From Sorangium cellulosum So0157-2 (lineage in GTDB: Bacteria; Myxococcota_A; Polyangia; Polyangiales; Polyangiaceae), in contig NC_021658.1 in NCBI RefSeq assembly GCF_000418325.1, positions 1,674,001 to 1,738,000 of the forward strand: a stretch of DNA of 64,000 bases, read 5' to 3'. Position 1 is the first letter of the stretch; each line of letters starts with the position of its first letter. Both the position numbers and the translations under genes were made by a program. Positions 40,262-49,912 of the stretch are shown here, piece by piece. Below the pieces are notes generated by a model. It saw only the letters and a program-made list of their open reading frames with translations. It did no database searches and was not told the DNA's origin.

Positions 40262-42022
40262 GTGAGCGTACGATCGACCTCCGCCATGCCCCGGCGCGCC
40301 GCCGCGCTCCTGGCCCTCGTCCTCGGCCTGAGCGCGGGCGCCCTCGGCTGCAAATCGCCGGGCGCGCCGGACGACGCCGGCGTCCAGGGCCCGAGCCCCG
40401 TGCCCGCGCCGGCCGGGCTCATCGCCGAGGCGTTCCTGCCGACGCCCGACGCCACCTGGGCCAAGGTGCGCGCCCTCGTCGGCGGCTCGGCGGCGCTCCT
40501 CCCGGGCAGCGTCGGCGCCCTCGCCGCGTCGCTGCTCGGCCTGCCCATCGCCGTCGCGTCCGAGATCGACGGCAACGTCCCGGCGCTCGGCGTGGCCGTG
40601 GACGCCCCCGACCGGCCGCGCCCCCGGGCCGCGCTCGGCCTGCACGTGAAGGACGGCGCGCGCCTGATCGATCAGCTCACGCGGGGCGAGGGGGCGCGCT
40701 TCCGCGCGACGCCGGACGCGGCGACCTCGATCGCGCTGCTCGCGCCGCTGCAGGGGGTGAGCCCGGTGGCCCTCGGCGTCCTCGGCAACTACCTGCTCGT
40801 CGCGGAGACCCCGGGCGACCTGACCGCCCTGGGCCCCTACGTCGCGCGGACGATGCCGCAGGCGCAGGTGCCGAAGGAGGATCTCGCGATCGAGCTCCCG
40901 CGGCACGCGCTCGAGGGCCCGGTGCTCAGGGCGGCGCGGAGCGCCTGGGACAGGGCGCGCGGGCCGGACGGCGCGCCGGCCGCCACCGCGGTCCCGCTCG
41001 CCCCGATGGTCGAGGGCGCGCTCGCGGTGCTCGGCGATCTCGAGCGCGCGCGCCTCACGCTCACGCTGGACGAGAGCGCGCACCTGCGCGCCTCCGGGAC
41101 GCCGAGGCCCGGGGGCGGCCCGGCGTCCAAGGCGTCGGCCGATCTCGCGGTCGGCGACGTGACGCCGCTGCTCGATCTGCCCGCCGACGCGCTCGTCGGG
41201 ATCCTGGTCCGCGACCGGGCCGCGTCGCGCGCCGAGAACGTGCCGAAGCTCGTCGACGCCGTCGCGGGGCTCGTCGAGGGCGGCCTCCCGCCCGCCGAGC
41301 GGGAGCGGCTCGGCGCCGCGATCCGCGCGGCGTCGGACGCGCGCGGCGAGTGGTTCGCCGGCGGGGTCCGCTTCGACGGCGCGGGCCCCACGGCGTTCGT
41401 GCGCGCCGCCGTGGCCGACCGGGCCAAGCTCGAGGCCGCGATCCAGGACCTCGTCGGGACCGCCGAGCTCCCGCCGATCCAGGCGGCGCTCAAGCGGGAG
41501 GGGTTCCGGGTCTCCGCGGGCAAGGCCGAGGTCGCGCAGCAGGGCGGCGAGGTGCGGCGCGTGCGCATCGAGCAGACCGCCGCGGCCGGCCAGCCCGGCG
41601 GCGCGGGCGCGCCGCCGGCGCGGCCGGCGCGGAAGGGCGCGCCGGGCGCGGGTCCGCCGCCCGCGATCGAGCTGCACTACCTGATCCGCGACGACGGCCT
41701 CTTCGCGTCGGTCGGCAACGATCCGAGCGCGGGGCTCCGCAGCGCCGTCGCCGCGATCCAGGGGGAGAGCCTCGGCGACGTCCCGGCCATGAAGGCCGCG
41801 CTGGCCCCGCTCGGCGCGGACATCGCGTTCGCGCTGGTGCTCGAGCCGCTGCGGCTCGTCGCGAACCGCCTCGGCCAGCCGGGCGCGGGCGATCCGGCGC
41901 CCGTGGTGATCGCCGCCGGCGCCGCGCCGGCCGGCGCCGGCGCCCCCGCCGCGCTCTGGGCGCGCGCCGACGTCGCCGCCGCGGCGATCCGGGAGCTCGC
42001 GCGCCTCGGAGCCGCCTTTTGA
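40262..42022 (+). CDS. DUF3352-like lipoprotein
   Basis: The 586-residue product has a lipoprotein signal (LALVLGLSAGALGC). The mature protein consists of alternating helical and beta segments with patterns such as LPTPDATWAKVRALVGG, VPALGVAVDAPDRPRP and VPKLVDAVAGLVEGGLP, resembling the loosely defined DUF3352 type of surface proteins. Gly/Pro-rich stretches separate the units. GTG 40262 is supported by a -10 box six bases upstream; ATG 40286 is an alternative that keeps the signal. The stop overlaps the next gene (TTGA). Function unknown. Confidence 0.7.
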   Translation: MSVRSTSAMPRRAAALLALVLGLSAGALGCKSPGAPDDAGVQGPSPVPAPAGLIAEAFLPTPDATWAKVRALVGGSAALLPGSVGALAASLLGLPIAVASEIDGNVPALGVAVDAPDRPRPRAALGLHVKDGARLIDQLTRGEGARFRATPDAATSIALLAPLQGVSPVALGVLGNYLLVAETPGDLTALGPYVARTMPQAQVPKEDLAIELPRHALEGPVLRAARSAWDRARGPDGAPAATAVPLAPMVEGALAVLGDLERARLTLTLDESAHLRASGTPRPGGGPASKASADLAVGDVTPLLDLPADALVGILVRDRAASRAENVPKLVDAVAGLVEGGLPPAERERLGAAIRAASDARGEWFAGGVRFDGAGPTAFVRAAVADRAKLEAAIQDLVGTAELPPIQAALKREGFRVSAGKAEVAQQGGEVRRVRIEQTAAAGQPGGAGAPPARPARKGAPGAGPPPAIELHYLIRDDGLFASVGNDPSAGLRSAVAAIQGESLGDVPAMKAALAPLGADIAFALVLEPLRLVANRLGQPGAGDPAPVVIAAGAAPAGAGAPAALWARADVAAAAIRELARLGAAF

Positions 42023-42796
42023 CGAGCGCGGCGCCCGCCGTGCGCGGGCTCGGCGCGCTGCTCCTCGCGCTCGCCGCGGGGTGCGCGGCGAAGGGCGGCG
42101 CGGACTGGGTCCAGGACGGCGCGAGCGATCCGCGGATCGCGCGCGGAGGCGGCGGCTGGCTCCGCGCGCCGCCGGGCGGAGGCGATCGCGACCCGGGCGC
42201 CGGCGCCGGGGCTCGCGCCGGGGCTGTTCCGGAACACCTACTACGACTTCCCGACCGAGGGCGGCGGGCCGAAGGACGCGGTGCTCTACGACGCCGCGTG
42301 CGCGCCGCTCGCGAGCGTCCCGCGCGCGTTCCACGACCAGGTCTGCGTCCAGGGGAGCGGCCGGCTCGCGTCGGGCGACACGGTGAGCTTCGCGCGGCGC
42401 GGGTGCGCGTGCGCGGACGTCTGCCCGCGCACCGACCAGAAGGTCTGCTTCGAGCGGCTCGACCCGCGGCGGTTCCCGTACGGCCGGGGCGCGACCGGGC
42501 GCCCCATCACGCCGCTGCGTACGGTCGCGGTCGACTCGAGCGTCATCCCGCTCGGCACGACCCTTTACGTGCCCGAGCTCGTCGGCCTGCCGCTCCCGGG
42601 CGGGGGCCGCCACGACGGCTGCTTCGTCGCCGAGGATCGCGGCATCAAGGTCGTCGGGCGGCAGATCGACGTCTTCACCGGCGATCCCGCGGTCACCGCG
42701 CGCCTCAACGCGCTCTTCCCGTCGAACCGCGGCGTGCGCCTCGTGCTCGACGACGCGCGCTGTCGCGCGATCGGGGGCCCTGCCGGGCCGTCCTAA
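42019..42796 (+). CDS. 3D-domain lipoprotein (frameshifted)
   Basis: A TTG overlapping the upstream TGA begins a lipoprotein signal (ALLLALAAGCAAKGG). The 3D domain lies one frame over: LFRNTYYDFPTEGGG, then TVAVDSSVIPLGTTLYVPEL, HDGCFVAEDRGIKVVGRQIDVF, with the three conserved Asp residues of this double-psi barrel (MltA/RlpA-like, peptidoglycan-linked). The domain frame has no start codon between the stop at 42022 and GTG 42281, which would cut off conserved sequence. A single-base indel between about 42130 and 42190 is therefore inferred. It probably acts on or binds cell wall glycan. Confidence 0.7.
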
Positions 42797-42914
42797 CTCC
42801 GCGCATCCGCGGTCCCGCCAGGGATCTCCGGAAGCGGATTCGAGCACGCCGTGGACCTCGCGCACCGAGCCGCCCTCCGCCCATCGGAGTTCTGAGCCCC
42901 AGCGCGGATGGCCA

Positions 42915-43520
42915 TCACGTGCCGGGCACGCGCCTCGGCGGTTCTGGCGGCGGCGGTGCGCCGGCGGGCTTCCGCTGGAGCTTCAGCCCGTTCTCGATCA
43001 GGCCACCGGCCCCGATCTGCACCGTCATCTGCGTCATCCCGTGCTCCTCGTGCTCCACCGAGATCGAGTGCCACCCAGGCTCCACGAACAGCGGATCCGG
43101 AAGCGGCGTCATCCCCCGCAGGGTGCCGTCCACGAACACCAGCGCCCCCTCCACGTCGGTGCGCATCACCAGCGTGCCCACCTTCGCCCGTGCCGCTGCG
43201 TACATCGCGGCGCCTCGCTCACGCTCCGCCGCCGTGCTCGTCGAGTCCTCCGCCATCTCACGCACGTACCTCGCCAGGCGCTCCGTCTGTCGAACGGGGC
43301 TGTCAGGCGGCGGGGCGTCGTCGACTGGTCGTTGTTCGACCTGCGGATATGGGGTTGCGGGCAGTTGAACCACGCAGCCGCATAGCGGGACGCCGATGGC
43401 TGTCATCACAAGCGCAAACCCAGGGAACGCAAGACGAGGGGCGCCCACCCGGCGCGGTGTTGCCGCCGTCGCTGGCGATGCCGAGATGTACTGCCGGTGT
43501 TTCGCTCGAAGCCGCCGCAT
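42915..43520 (-). CDS. PEGA-domain lipoprotein, partial paralogue of the 46929-48855 gene
   Basis: The 201-residue product has a hydrophobic segment ending VPLCGC, so it is probably a lipoprotein, although 45 residues precede that Cys; GTG 43448 would give a more normal signal. The rest (LARYVREMAEDSTSTAAERERG, VGTLVMRTDVEGALVFVDGTLRGMTPL) is a short helix plus a PEGA domain that is strikingly like the 46929-48855 protein, also at DNA level. The TM and C-terminal parts of that protein are absent. It looks like a recent partial duplication. PEGA domains are surface beta domains; the ligand is unknown. Confidence 0.75.
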   Translation of the reverse strand: MRRLRAKHRQYISASPATAATPRRVGAPRLAFPGFALVMTAIGVPLCGCVVQLPATPYPQVEQRPVDDAPPPDSPVRQTERLARYVREMAEDSTSTAAERERGAAMYAAARAKVGTLVMRTDVEGALVFVDGTLRGMTPLPDPLFVEPGWHSISVEHEEHGMTQMTVQIGAGGLIENGLKLQRKPAGAPPPPEPPRRVPGT

Positions 43521-43529
43521 CGGCGAGGC

Positions 43530-43850
43530 CTACACCGTGGCCGTCTCGTCCGCCAGCGCCAGCGCCCCGGCTTGACCGCCGTCGCCGCCGCGGCAGCCCC
43601 CCGGGTCCAGGGGGAGCGTCCTGCCCGGCGCTGTCCAGCAAACCAGGGCCACGAAGCCGGCGACAGGAGCACTGCAACGAAGGACGGATGCCCACCCCCG
43701 GCCCGTGCTCGGCGCTTCGCGCCTGCGCGCGGTCCGCCCCTCCCAAGTCCCGCGCTCCGCGCGGGACGGGAGGGGTGCGTCCGTCTCCGGCGCCTCGGTT
43801 GTCCACGCGAGCGACAGCTCCAGCCGCAGCATCGTGTCGCAGTCGCGCAC
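43530..43850 (-). CDS. Small hypothetical protein coupled to PP2C
   Basis: A 106-residue frame begins at GTG 43850, one base after the PP2C stop, with GGAGG eight bases upstream (inside the PP2C gene). It has a short hydrophobic segment (VAGFVALVCWTA) near residue 70 and ends nine bases before the PEGA lipoprotein start. The ribosome binding site and tight spacing argue for a gene; the lack of recognisable homology leaves it uncertain. Confidence 0.4.
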   Translation of the reverse strand: MRDCDTMLRLELSLAWTTEAPETDAPLPSRAERGTWEGRTARRREAPSTGRGWASVLRCSAPVAGFVALVCWTAPGRTLPLDPGGCRGGDGGQAGALALADETATV

Positions 43851-43851
43851 G

Positions 43852-44634
43852 TCACCCACCTCCGAGGCGCGCCAGCACGCACGTCACGTTGTCCGGCCCG
43901 CCGTGCTCGTTGGCCAGATCGACGAGCAAGCTCGCCGCCAGGCCCAGGTCGCGATGGGCCGTGAGAATGCCGGCGATCTGCCCCTCGGGCACCGGCCCCC
44001 ACAGCCCGTCCGAGCAGACGAGGAAGACGTCTCCCGGCGCTGTCGGCTCCACCCGCGACTCGATGGCCACGCTCTCGTCGCACCCGAGCGCCCGCGTTAT
44101 CGCGTTGGCCCGGTCGCTCAGCGCCTCGATGGCCGCGAGCGCGCCGTCGCCATCACCGTCGCGCAGCAGCTCTTCCAGCAGCGTGTGATCCCGCGTCAGC
44201 CGCTCTAGTTTCCCGCCGCGCATCCGGTAGACGCGCGAGTCGCCCACGTGCGCGATGTACGCCATCCCCGGCCCCAGCAGCACGCCCGCGAAGGTCGTCG
44301 CCATGCCGCGCATCTCGTCCTCTTGCTGGCTCGCCTCGTAGATCGCCCGGTTGGCGCGCCGCACGCTCATCACCAGGCGCACCTCATCCCGGTTGTGCGG
44401 CCTCGCCGTGCCGTAGGGCCACGTGTCCTCGAGATCGCCGTCCTCCTCGATGCAGCTCTTGACCACCTCGATGGCCATGCGCGATGCGACCTCGCCGGCT
44501 GCGTTGCCTCCGAGTCCGTCGGCCACCATGAACAGCCCGAGGCATGGCAGCGCCGCGAAGCTGTCCTCGTTGTGGCTGCGGCGGCGGCCCACGTCTGACT
44601 GCGCTGCTGCCTCGATGGCGAGCTGCGGATACAC
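43852..44634 (-). CDS. PP2C-family Ser/Thr protein phosphatase
   Basis: The 260-residue protein is a compact Stp1-like PPM phosphatase, counterpart to the kinases here. Metal and catalytic motifs are in order: SDVGRRRSHNEDSF, MVADGLGGNAAGEVAS, GMATTFAGVLL, AHVGDSRVYRMRGG, LTRDHTLLEEL, TRALGCDESVAIE, FLVCSDGLWG and GGPDNVTCVLAR. No membrane segment. GTG 44634 is set by GGAGGA eight bases upstream. Its place in a run with kinase, sigma factor and PEGA genes suggests it resets their phosphorylation. Confidence 0.95.
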   Translation of the reverse strand: MYPQLAIEAAAQSDVGRRRSHNEDSFAALPCLGLFMVADGLGGNAAGEVASRMAIEVVKSCIEEDGDLEDTWPYGTARPHNRDEVRLVMSVRRANRAIYEASQQEDEMRGMATTFAGVLLGPGMAYIAHVGDSRVYRMRGGKLERLTRDHTLLEELLRDGDGDGALAAIEALSDRANAITRALGCDESVAIESRVEPTAPGDVFLVCSDGLWGPVPEGQIAGILTAHRDLGLAASLLVDLANEHGGPDNVTCVLARLGGG

Positions 44635-44822
44635 GATCGTCCTCCTCGCGCGCTCGTCGCCAGGACGAGCCGAGCCAGGGCGCGCTGCGCAGCGCAGCGC
44701 GCCGGGTCATTTCTCTGGGGCAGCGCACCGCGGCGCTGCCGCGGGTCGTCAGCGCACGCGAGCCGTGCTCGCAGCGCTCGGGTGCTGCCTTGAGGGGGCG
44801 CCTCTACGGCGGCACCCCTCGA

Positions 44823-45176
44823 TCACGCCTCGTCGGGCTCGGGCCGCGGCGGTCGCACGAGCTTCAGGGGCCGCGGCATGCCGCCGCTCCCGCTTGAACT
44901 CCGTGGCGGGCTGCCGGACGGCGTGGCGTGCTCGCCATCGTCCCGCACGCACACATTCGGCCGCGTCTTCGAGGGCGGCGCGAGCGCCTCGACGGCCTCT
45001 CCGCGGGCGGCGCGCTCCGCTCTGCAGCAAACGCAGTAGCGCGCCGGGTCCCAGTCGATGTCCTCGAGGCCCATCTTCCGCACCCACGACAGCTCCCACA
45101 TCAGCGTCGGGCTGACGTGGATCACGTTGTCCGAGCGACGCATGCCGCTGCTGTGGAACCACCGACGCTTCGGCAT
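44823..45176 (-). CDS. Small CxxC-containing hypothetical protein
   Basis: The 117-residue protein starts MPKRRWFHSSGMRRSDNV at an ATG with GAGAGGTG six bases upstream. It contains WELSWVRKMGLEDIDWDPARYCVCC and a Ser/Gly/Pro-rich tail ending RPEPDEA. The CVCC could hold a metal or a disulfide. Not recognised as a known family. It lies between the Gly-rich lipoprotein and PP2C genes on the same strand; an upstream in-frame start at 45233 lacks a ribosome binding site. Confidence 0.5.
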   Translation of the reverse strand: MPKRRWFHSSGMRRSDNVIHVSPTLMWELSWVRKMGLEDIDWDPARYCVCCRAERAARGEAVEALAPPSKTRPNVCVRDDGEHATPSGSPPRSSSGSGGMPRPLKLVRPPRPEPDEA

Positions 45177-45244
45177 GGGCGCACCTCTCGCGCTGAAGGC
45201 GCACATCTTGCCGCTGATGAAGTAGCTCGCCAAGCGGTGTCCCG

Positions 45245-45298
45245 GTGAAATCCGTGACGCTGCGCTGCCTTACGTCCGACTTCGTGAAATCGTCACGG
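45245..45298. repeat. Two GTGAAATC(C)GTSAC motifs 39 bp apart
   Basis: GTGAAATCCGTGAC (45245-45258) and GTGAAATCGTCAC (45284-45296) lie in the 138-base gap upstream of the CxxC protein gene. They may be binding sites for a regulator of the downstream phosphatase part of the run. Confidence 0.3.
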
Positions 45299-45314
45299 AA
45301 AACCATAATGGCGC

Positions 45315-46898
45315 TCACTGCCCGCAGCTCTTGCCGGAGGCGAAGTCCCAGCAGCGCCCGGCGCTCCCCGGCGCGCCGGCGCTGTCCGGCGGGCCGCCGG
45401 GCGCGGCGCTGCCGCCGTCGCCGGGCGTGCCGGGGGTGAATTGCACCGCCGGCGTGTCGCTGGGTGTCGCGGCATAGGCGATGCCTACGGCGTGGCCGCC
45501 TCGGCCGCCGGCGCCGGGACCTCCATCTCCACCCGACCCGCCCTTCCCGCCGTCGCAACCGGCTTTCGAGCCCGCAAGGCCAGAGCCAGCGCCTCCGCTT
45601 GCGCCGGCACCACCTGTAGCCCCTGCCTTCCCTTGCGCACCATCCCCGCCCTTGCCCGCCTTGCCGACGGCGACGGTCACGTCGGTCAGCACCAGCTTCG
45701 TGCCCAGGCTGAGGATGCCGATGCTCGACCCGCCGGCCTTGCCGCCGCCTCCTCCTTTGCCGCCGCACCCCCCAGCACCGCCGCCGCCACCGCTGGCGCC
45801 GGGGCCCTCCACGATGTCCGCGCCTGGCTGGCAGAACAGCCCTGCCTTCGCGCCGCCGCCGCCGCCTCCCCGTTGACCTCGGGTGCCGTTCATGCCTTTG
45901 CCCCCGTCGCCGCCCGCGATGCCGTCCAGTGTCAGCGTCGTGCCGCTGTCGGCGAGGCCGGCGACACCGGAGTCGCCGCTCTTGCCGTTCTCGCCGGCCT
46001 CGCACTCACCCGCCGCATCGGTTTGACCGATGCCGCCGAGCCCCCGGTTGTTTGGGTTCTCCTCCGGCACCGGCGCGCCGTCCTCCCCGCGCTGCCCGTT
46101 GCCGTCATCCATCCCCGGGCTTCCTCCGCGCCCGCCTCGGCCGCCGCTCGTCTCGCCGTCCTCGCACGTCGTTACGCCCGCCTCGCCGCCGAGGACGAGC
46201 TCGCACGCGTTCGACACCGCGCCCGCCGGCGCTCCCGCCTGCGGCGCCTCCGCCGGCGTCTCTCCCTTCGCGCCGTCCATCCCGTCGCCCGCGGTCACGT
46301 CCACCTGCGCCAGCTCCGCCTCGACATCCGCCACGGCCACGCCGATCGACGACCCGCCCGGCACGGTCGCGCTCGCCGCGCGCACCGCGAAGCTCCGCAC
46401 CTTGGCCCCGCTCGCGCCCTCCGCCAGCGTGAGCGCGATCTCGTCCGCGGGCCCCTCGATCGCGCTCCGCGCTCCTTCGCTCCACGTCCACCCCGCGCTG
46501 CAGTCGAAGCCGCCGATGACCTCGACCCCCGCGTCGATGGTCACGCTCTCCGCGAACGCCCCGCTCGCGCACGCCAGCACGCGCTTGCCGTTCGCGTTGG
46601 CGATCGCCTCCGCGAGCGACGCGTACGGCTTCGCCCTGGTGCCGTCGCCGCCCGGCTTCGCGCTCGCGCTCGCGAACACCGCGCACTCGTCCGTCGCCGT
46701 GCTCGCATCTCGCGTCGGGTCCGCTTCGCATGCCGGGCTCACGTCGCCTCCACCGCCTCCGGCGCCACCGAGGGCGCATTGGGTGAGCGTGTGCTCGCAA
46801 TCGTCGAACAGGGGGAAGGGGAAGCAACCCGCCAGGGCTGCGCTCGCGACGAGCGATTCCACGACGAGCACCGATGCATAACGAGCAGTACGACGCAT
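45315..46898 (-). CDS. Gly-rich lipoprotein with collagen-like low-complexity region
   Basis: The 527-residue product has a lipoprotein signal (VASAALAGC). Residues about 75-190 resemble a right-handed beta-helix start (GTRAKPYASLAEAIANANG ... VEVIGGFDC), as in DUF1565-type proteins. From about 220 the chain is very rich in Gly with short GxxGxxG runs (GGRGGRGGSPGMDDG, GKGGGGGKAGGSS) broken by beta-strand-like stretches (GILSLGTKLVLTDVTVAVG). GGAGAGAGAATC precedes the ATG. It is probably an extended surface protein. It starts 30 bases after the TPR/PEGA gene. Confidence 0.8.
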   Translation of the reverse strand: MRRTARYASVLVVESLVASAALAGCFPFPLFDDCEHTLTQCALGGAGGGGGDVSPACEADPTRDASTATDECAVFASASAKPGGDGTRAKPYASLAEAIANANGKRVLACASGAFAESVTIDAGVEVIGGFDCSAGWTWSEGARSAIEGPADEIALTLAEGASGAKVRSFAVRAASATVPGGSSIGVAVADVEAELAQVDVTAGDGMDGAKGETPAEAPQAGAPAGAVSNACELVLGGEAGVTTCEDGETSGGRGGRGGSPGMDDGNGQRGEDGAPVPEENPNNRGLGGIGQTDAAGECEAGENGKSGDSGVAGLADSGTTLTLDGIAGGDGGKGMNGTRGQRGGGGGGAKAGLFCQPGADIVEGPGASGGGGGAGGCGGKGGGGGKAGGSSIGILSLGTKLVLTDVTVAVGKAGKGGDGAQGKAGATGGAGASGGAGSGLAGSKAGCDGGKGGSGGDGGPGAGGRGGHAVGIAYAATPSDTPAVQFTPGTPGDGGSAAPGGPPDSAGAPGSAGRCWDFASGKSCGQ

Positions 46899-46928
46899 GA
46901 TTCTCTCTCCTCGATCCACGGCGTCCGC

Positions 46929-48855
46929 TCAGAGCGTTCCGGCCACCGAAATCCCGACGCTGTCAGCCCCCACGAGCGGCGTCACCCGCACGCGCCCATG
47001 TGGCGCCGACGGTTTGGTCGAGAGCCCGTAAATCAGCGTCCCAGCGCCGGCCGCCCCGGCGCCCACGAAGCTCCAGAACGCCGCGTTGGTCCAGCGTCGA
47101 TGCACCGCGAACGCGTCTTTCAAGTCAGCGCATGCTGCGCTTGGCGGGTTCGCACGCGAGCACGCAGCTGCCCCATGGTCGCGGACAACGGCGTCGCGCA
47201 GTTCCTCGGCATCGCTGCCCGTCGCGTTCGCTACCAACGTGAACACCACGCCCGCGACCGCCGCCGCCCCCGCCGTCGCCGCGCCGCCGATCAGCAGCGC
47301 CGTCCTCGGTCCGCGGGCGTGCTCCTCCGGGTCGCGGGCCAGCGGCGCGACGGTCGTCGCTGGCAGCTTCGGCGGCGGCGCGCTCCCCGCCCTCTTCGTG
47401 AGCTCCAGCCCGTTCTCGATCGTGCCGCCGGCGCTGAGCTGTACCGTCATATCCTTCGTCTCGTAGTCCTCGTGCCTCACCGAGATCGTGTGCGTCCCCG
47501 GCTCGACGAACAGCGGATCCGCGAGCGGCGTCTGCCCTCGCAACGCGCCGTCCACGAACACCTGCGCCCCGTCCACGTCCGTGCGCACCACCAGCGTGCC
47601 CACCTTCGCCTGCGCCTCCGCGTACATCGCCGCGCCACGCCGCCGCTCCGCCGCCGTGCTCGTCGCGTCCTCCGCCATCTCGCGCACGTACCTCGCGAGG
47701 TGCTCGGCGGCGTCGCGGTACCGGCCCAACTTGAGCTCGGAGGCGCCCAGGTTCCCGCGGATCGTGTAATGGGGGTTTAGCGACATCGCCGCCAGGAACG
47801 CGGCCCGCGCTTCGGCCCAGCGGTCTCGCGCGAAGGCGTCGACGCCCTCCTTGATGGGGCGGCGTGTCGGCCGTCGTCACGGGTGAAGGCTGCCGCCTCG
47901 GCGGCGGCGCCTCGGGCGCCCTCGGTGCCGGCGCGTGCGTCTCGGGAGCGGGCCTCCGGCGCGCACTGCCCACGGCTCCAACTCGATCCGGCACGCCGCC
48001 AGGCGCGGCGCGTTCGGCGGCCGACTCGTGCGCAGTGCCCGCTGGAGCGCTCTCCGCGATGGCGGCCGCCGCGCTCTCCGCGCGCGGGTCGCTCGTCGCC
48101 GCGTCGCCTGCCGCTGCGCCGCTCGCCGCTGCCGCGCCGCTCGCCGCCGGGTTGCTCATCGCTCGCTCGCCGCTCGCTTCCGCCGCGCCGCTCTCCGCTC
48201 CCCGCGCCGCCGCGCTCTGCGCGGGCGCCACGCTCTGCGCCGGCCCTCGCTCCTTCACACCGCACATCGCCGCGGCCCCGATCCCTGCCACCAGCGCCAG
48301 CGCTGCCACGGCCGTCGCGGCGCGCCGCGCCTTCCCCGGCCCGGCCGCCGTCTCGTCCTTCTTCTCGGCCGCCGCGCTCCCCGGCCGGCGCGCCGGCGGC
48401 AGCGCGCTCTTGTCGATCACCGCCGCCGCCTCGTCCCCCGCGCAGCTGCTCCCGCCGGCGCTCTTCCCGCCTGCGCTCTTCCCGCCTGCGCTCTTCCCGC
48501 CGGCCCCTCGCGCCGCGTCCTCGGGCGCCATCGCCTCCCGCAGCCGCGCGGCCGTGCTCGGCTTGTCCGCGTGGTCCACGCGCACGCTGACGCGCGGCTG
48601 TCGCGGCGGGGGCCCTTGCCTGGTCCTCTCCCAGGCGGCGTACGCCTGCCAGTACGCCTGTACCTCGTCGCGCAGCTCGGGCTCGACGTACACCACGCCG
48701 GTCTGGAAGGCGGGGTGACCCGCGGGCGGGCTCGCTCCTGGCGCGGGGCTCGCCGGCGCGCCCGCGCCCGCCTCGCGGCCTCCGCGCTCGTCCCGGTCCT
48801 CGTCCTTCACAGCCTCGCCTCCCATCCGTGCCGCTGGCCCTTCACGGCGTTTCAT
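46929..48855 (-). CDS. Membrane protein with TPR, PEGA and TM segments (frameshifted)
   Basis: The reconstructed product of about 641 residues starts with VYVEPELRDEVQAYWQAYAAWERTR, a GGKSA repeat and a TM helix (AVAALALVAGIGAAAMCGV) near residue 190. After a long Ala/Glu/Pro linker the frame changes by one base at GGGG 47856-47859 and continues as IKEGVDAFARDRWAEARAAFLAAMSLNP (TPR), a PEGA domain (VGTLVVRTDVDGAQVFVDGALRG) and two C-terminal helices. Removing one C on the coding strand gives ADTPPIKEGVDAF. Without the indel the TPR/PEGA part has no good start. It is 59 bases after the sigma gene and probably forms the envelope sensor of the module. Confidence 0.7.
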
Positions 48856-48914
48856 CGCCCCTGCGCGTCCGAATTCTCATCTTTCTCATCGCTCATCGAG
48901 CCGCGCCCGCCCGC

Positions 48915-49621
48915 TCACAGCTCGTCCTCGCGCGGCGGCGCCTCGGTCATCCCGGCCGCGTGCAGCAGCTTGCCGAGCCGCACGATCGCGCGGTCGTGGA
49001 CCCGGTACGCGCCCGGGTGCGGGATCCGCAGGGCGCCCCCGACCTCCTTGAGAGGCCGCCCCTCCAGGTAGTGCATCGACAGCACCTCGGCCTCGCGCGG
49101 CGTCAGCCTCTCCAGGGTGCTCCGGAGCAGCGCGTGGGCCCGCTCGTGGCGCTCGCGCCGCGACAGCGCCTCCTCGCCGGTCGCCGGCTTCGCCACCCCG
49201 GCGGCCGTCGCGAAGAGGCACGCCGCGAGGCCGTCGACGTGGTCGAGGAGCCGCTCCTCCGCCTTGCCGTCGACGTCCGTCATCACGTCGCCCTGCCGCC
49301 GCCTCCGCGCGATGTAGTCGTACCCGCCCTGCAGGCAGAGCGCGATCACCCGGTCCTGCTCCCGCGCCTCCCGGAGATAGCCGTCGAGCATCGCGCCCCG
49401 GATGCGGTGCCGCGCGAACCGCGGGAAGCTGTCGTTCTGCGCCGGATCGTAGGCGAGCGCCGCCTCGATGAGCCCCCCCGGCCGAGCGACATCAGCTCGT
49501 CGAACGAGAGGTGCTTGCGGAGCTTCGGGGCGAGCCGGCGCGCCGCGCCGCTCACCTCGTGCAGCGCCGACGCCGCGAGCGCCTGCTGCGCCGGCGTGAG
49601 CTTCTCCTCCGGCTCAGCCAT
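48915..49621 (-). CDS. Sigma-70 family sigma factor (frameshifted at a G7 run)
   Basis: Region 2 reads LSFDELMSLGRGG then, one frame over, LIEAALAYDP, SFPRFARHRIRGAMLDGYLREA, the FliA/SigB-like pattern. Region 4 reads LERLTPREAEVLSMHYLEGRPLKEVGGALRIP, a helix-turn-helix for -35 recognition. The frame breaks at a run of seven C on the plus strand (about 49483-49489); one extra base gives LGRGGLIEAALAYD. Total about 235 residues. The ATG overlaps the preceding small gene by eight bases. Its position in a kinase operon suggests control by phosphorylation or by the 87-residue neighbour acting as an anti-sigma or adaptor (inference). Confidence 0.75.
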
Positions 49622-49877
49622 CCTCGCCGCCCCCCGCCTTGCGCCGCGGCGCCGCGGCGCCCTCCCGGGCCTCGATGCCGCTCCCGAGCGGCGCCGCGCG
49701 AGGCCGCGCCCGCTCCAAGAGGTCCCGCCCGACCTCGTCCTCGGTGAGCGCCTCGACGAGCAGCTCGCGCATGGCCTCGATCACGTCGCGCGACGCGATC
49801 CCGCGGTAGGGCGCGAGCGCCCGCTCGACGACCTCGTCGAGGTAGGGATCGGTCGCGCTGGGTTCATCGGTCGGCAT
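49614..49877 (-). CDS. Small helical protein between kinase and sigma factor
   Basis: The 87-residue protein (MPTDEPSATDPYLDEVVERA, then RDVIEAMRELLVEALTEDEVG) is acidic and helical in its first 55 residues, with a basic, disordered tail. AAGGAG eight bases before the ATG is a strong ribosome binding site. It overlaps the sigma factor start by eight bases. No known family is recognised; size and position fit an anti-sigma or adaptor role, which is only an inference. Confidence 0.7.
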   Translation of the reverse strand: MPTDEPSATDPYLDEVVERALAPYRGIASRDVIEAMRELLVEALTEDEVGRDLLERARPRAAPLGSGIEAREGAAAPRRKAGGGEDG

Positions 49878-49912
49878 CTCGTCGCTCCTTGCTCGTGGCG
49901 CTGCACGCACCC

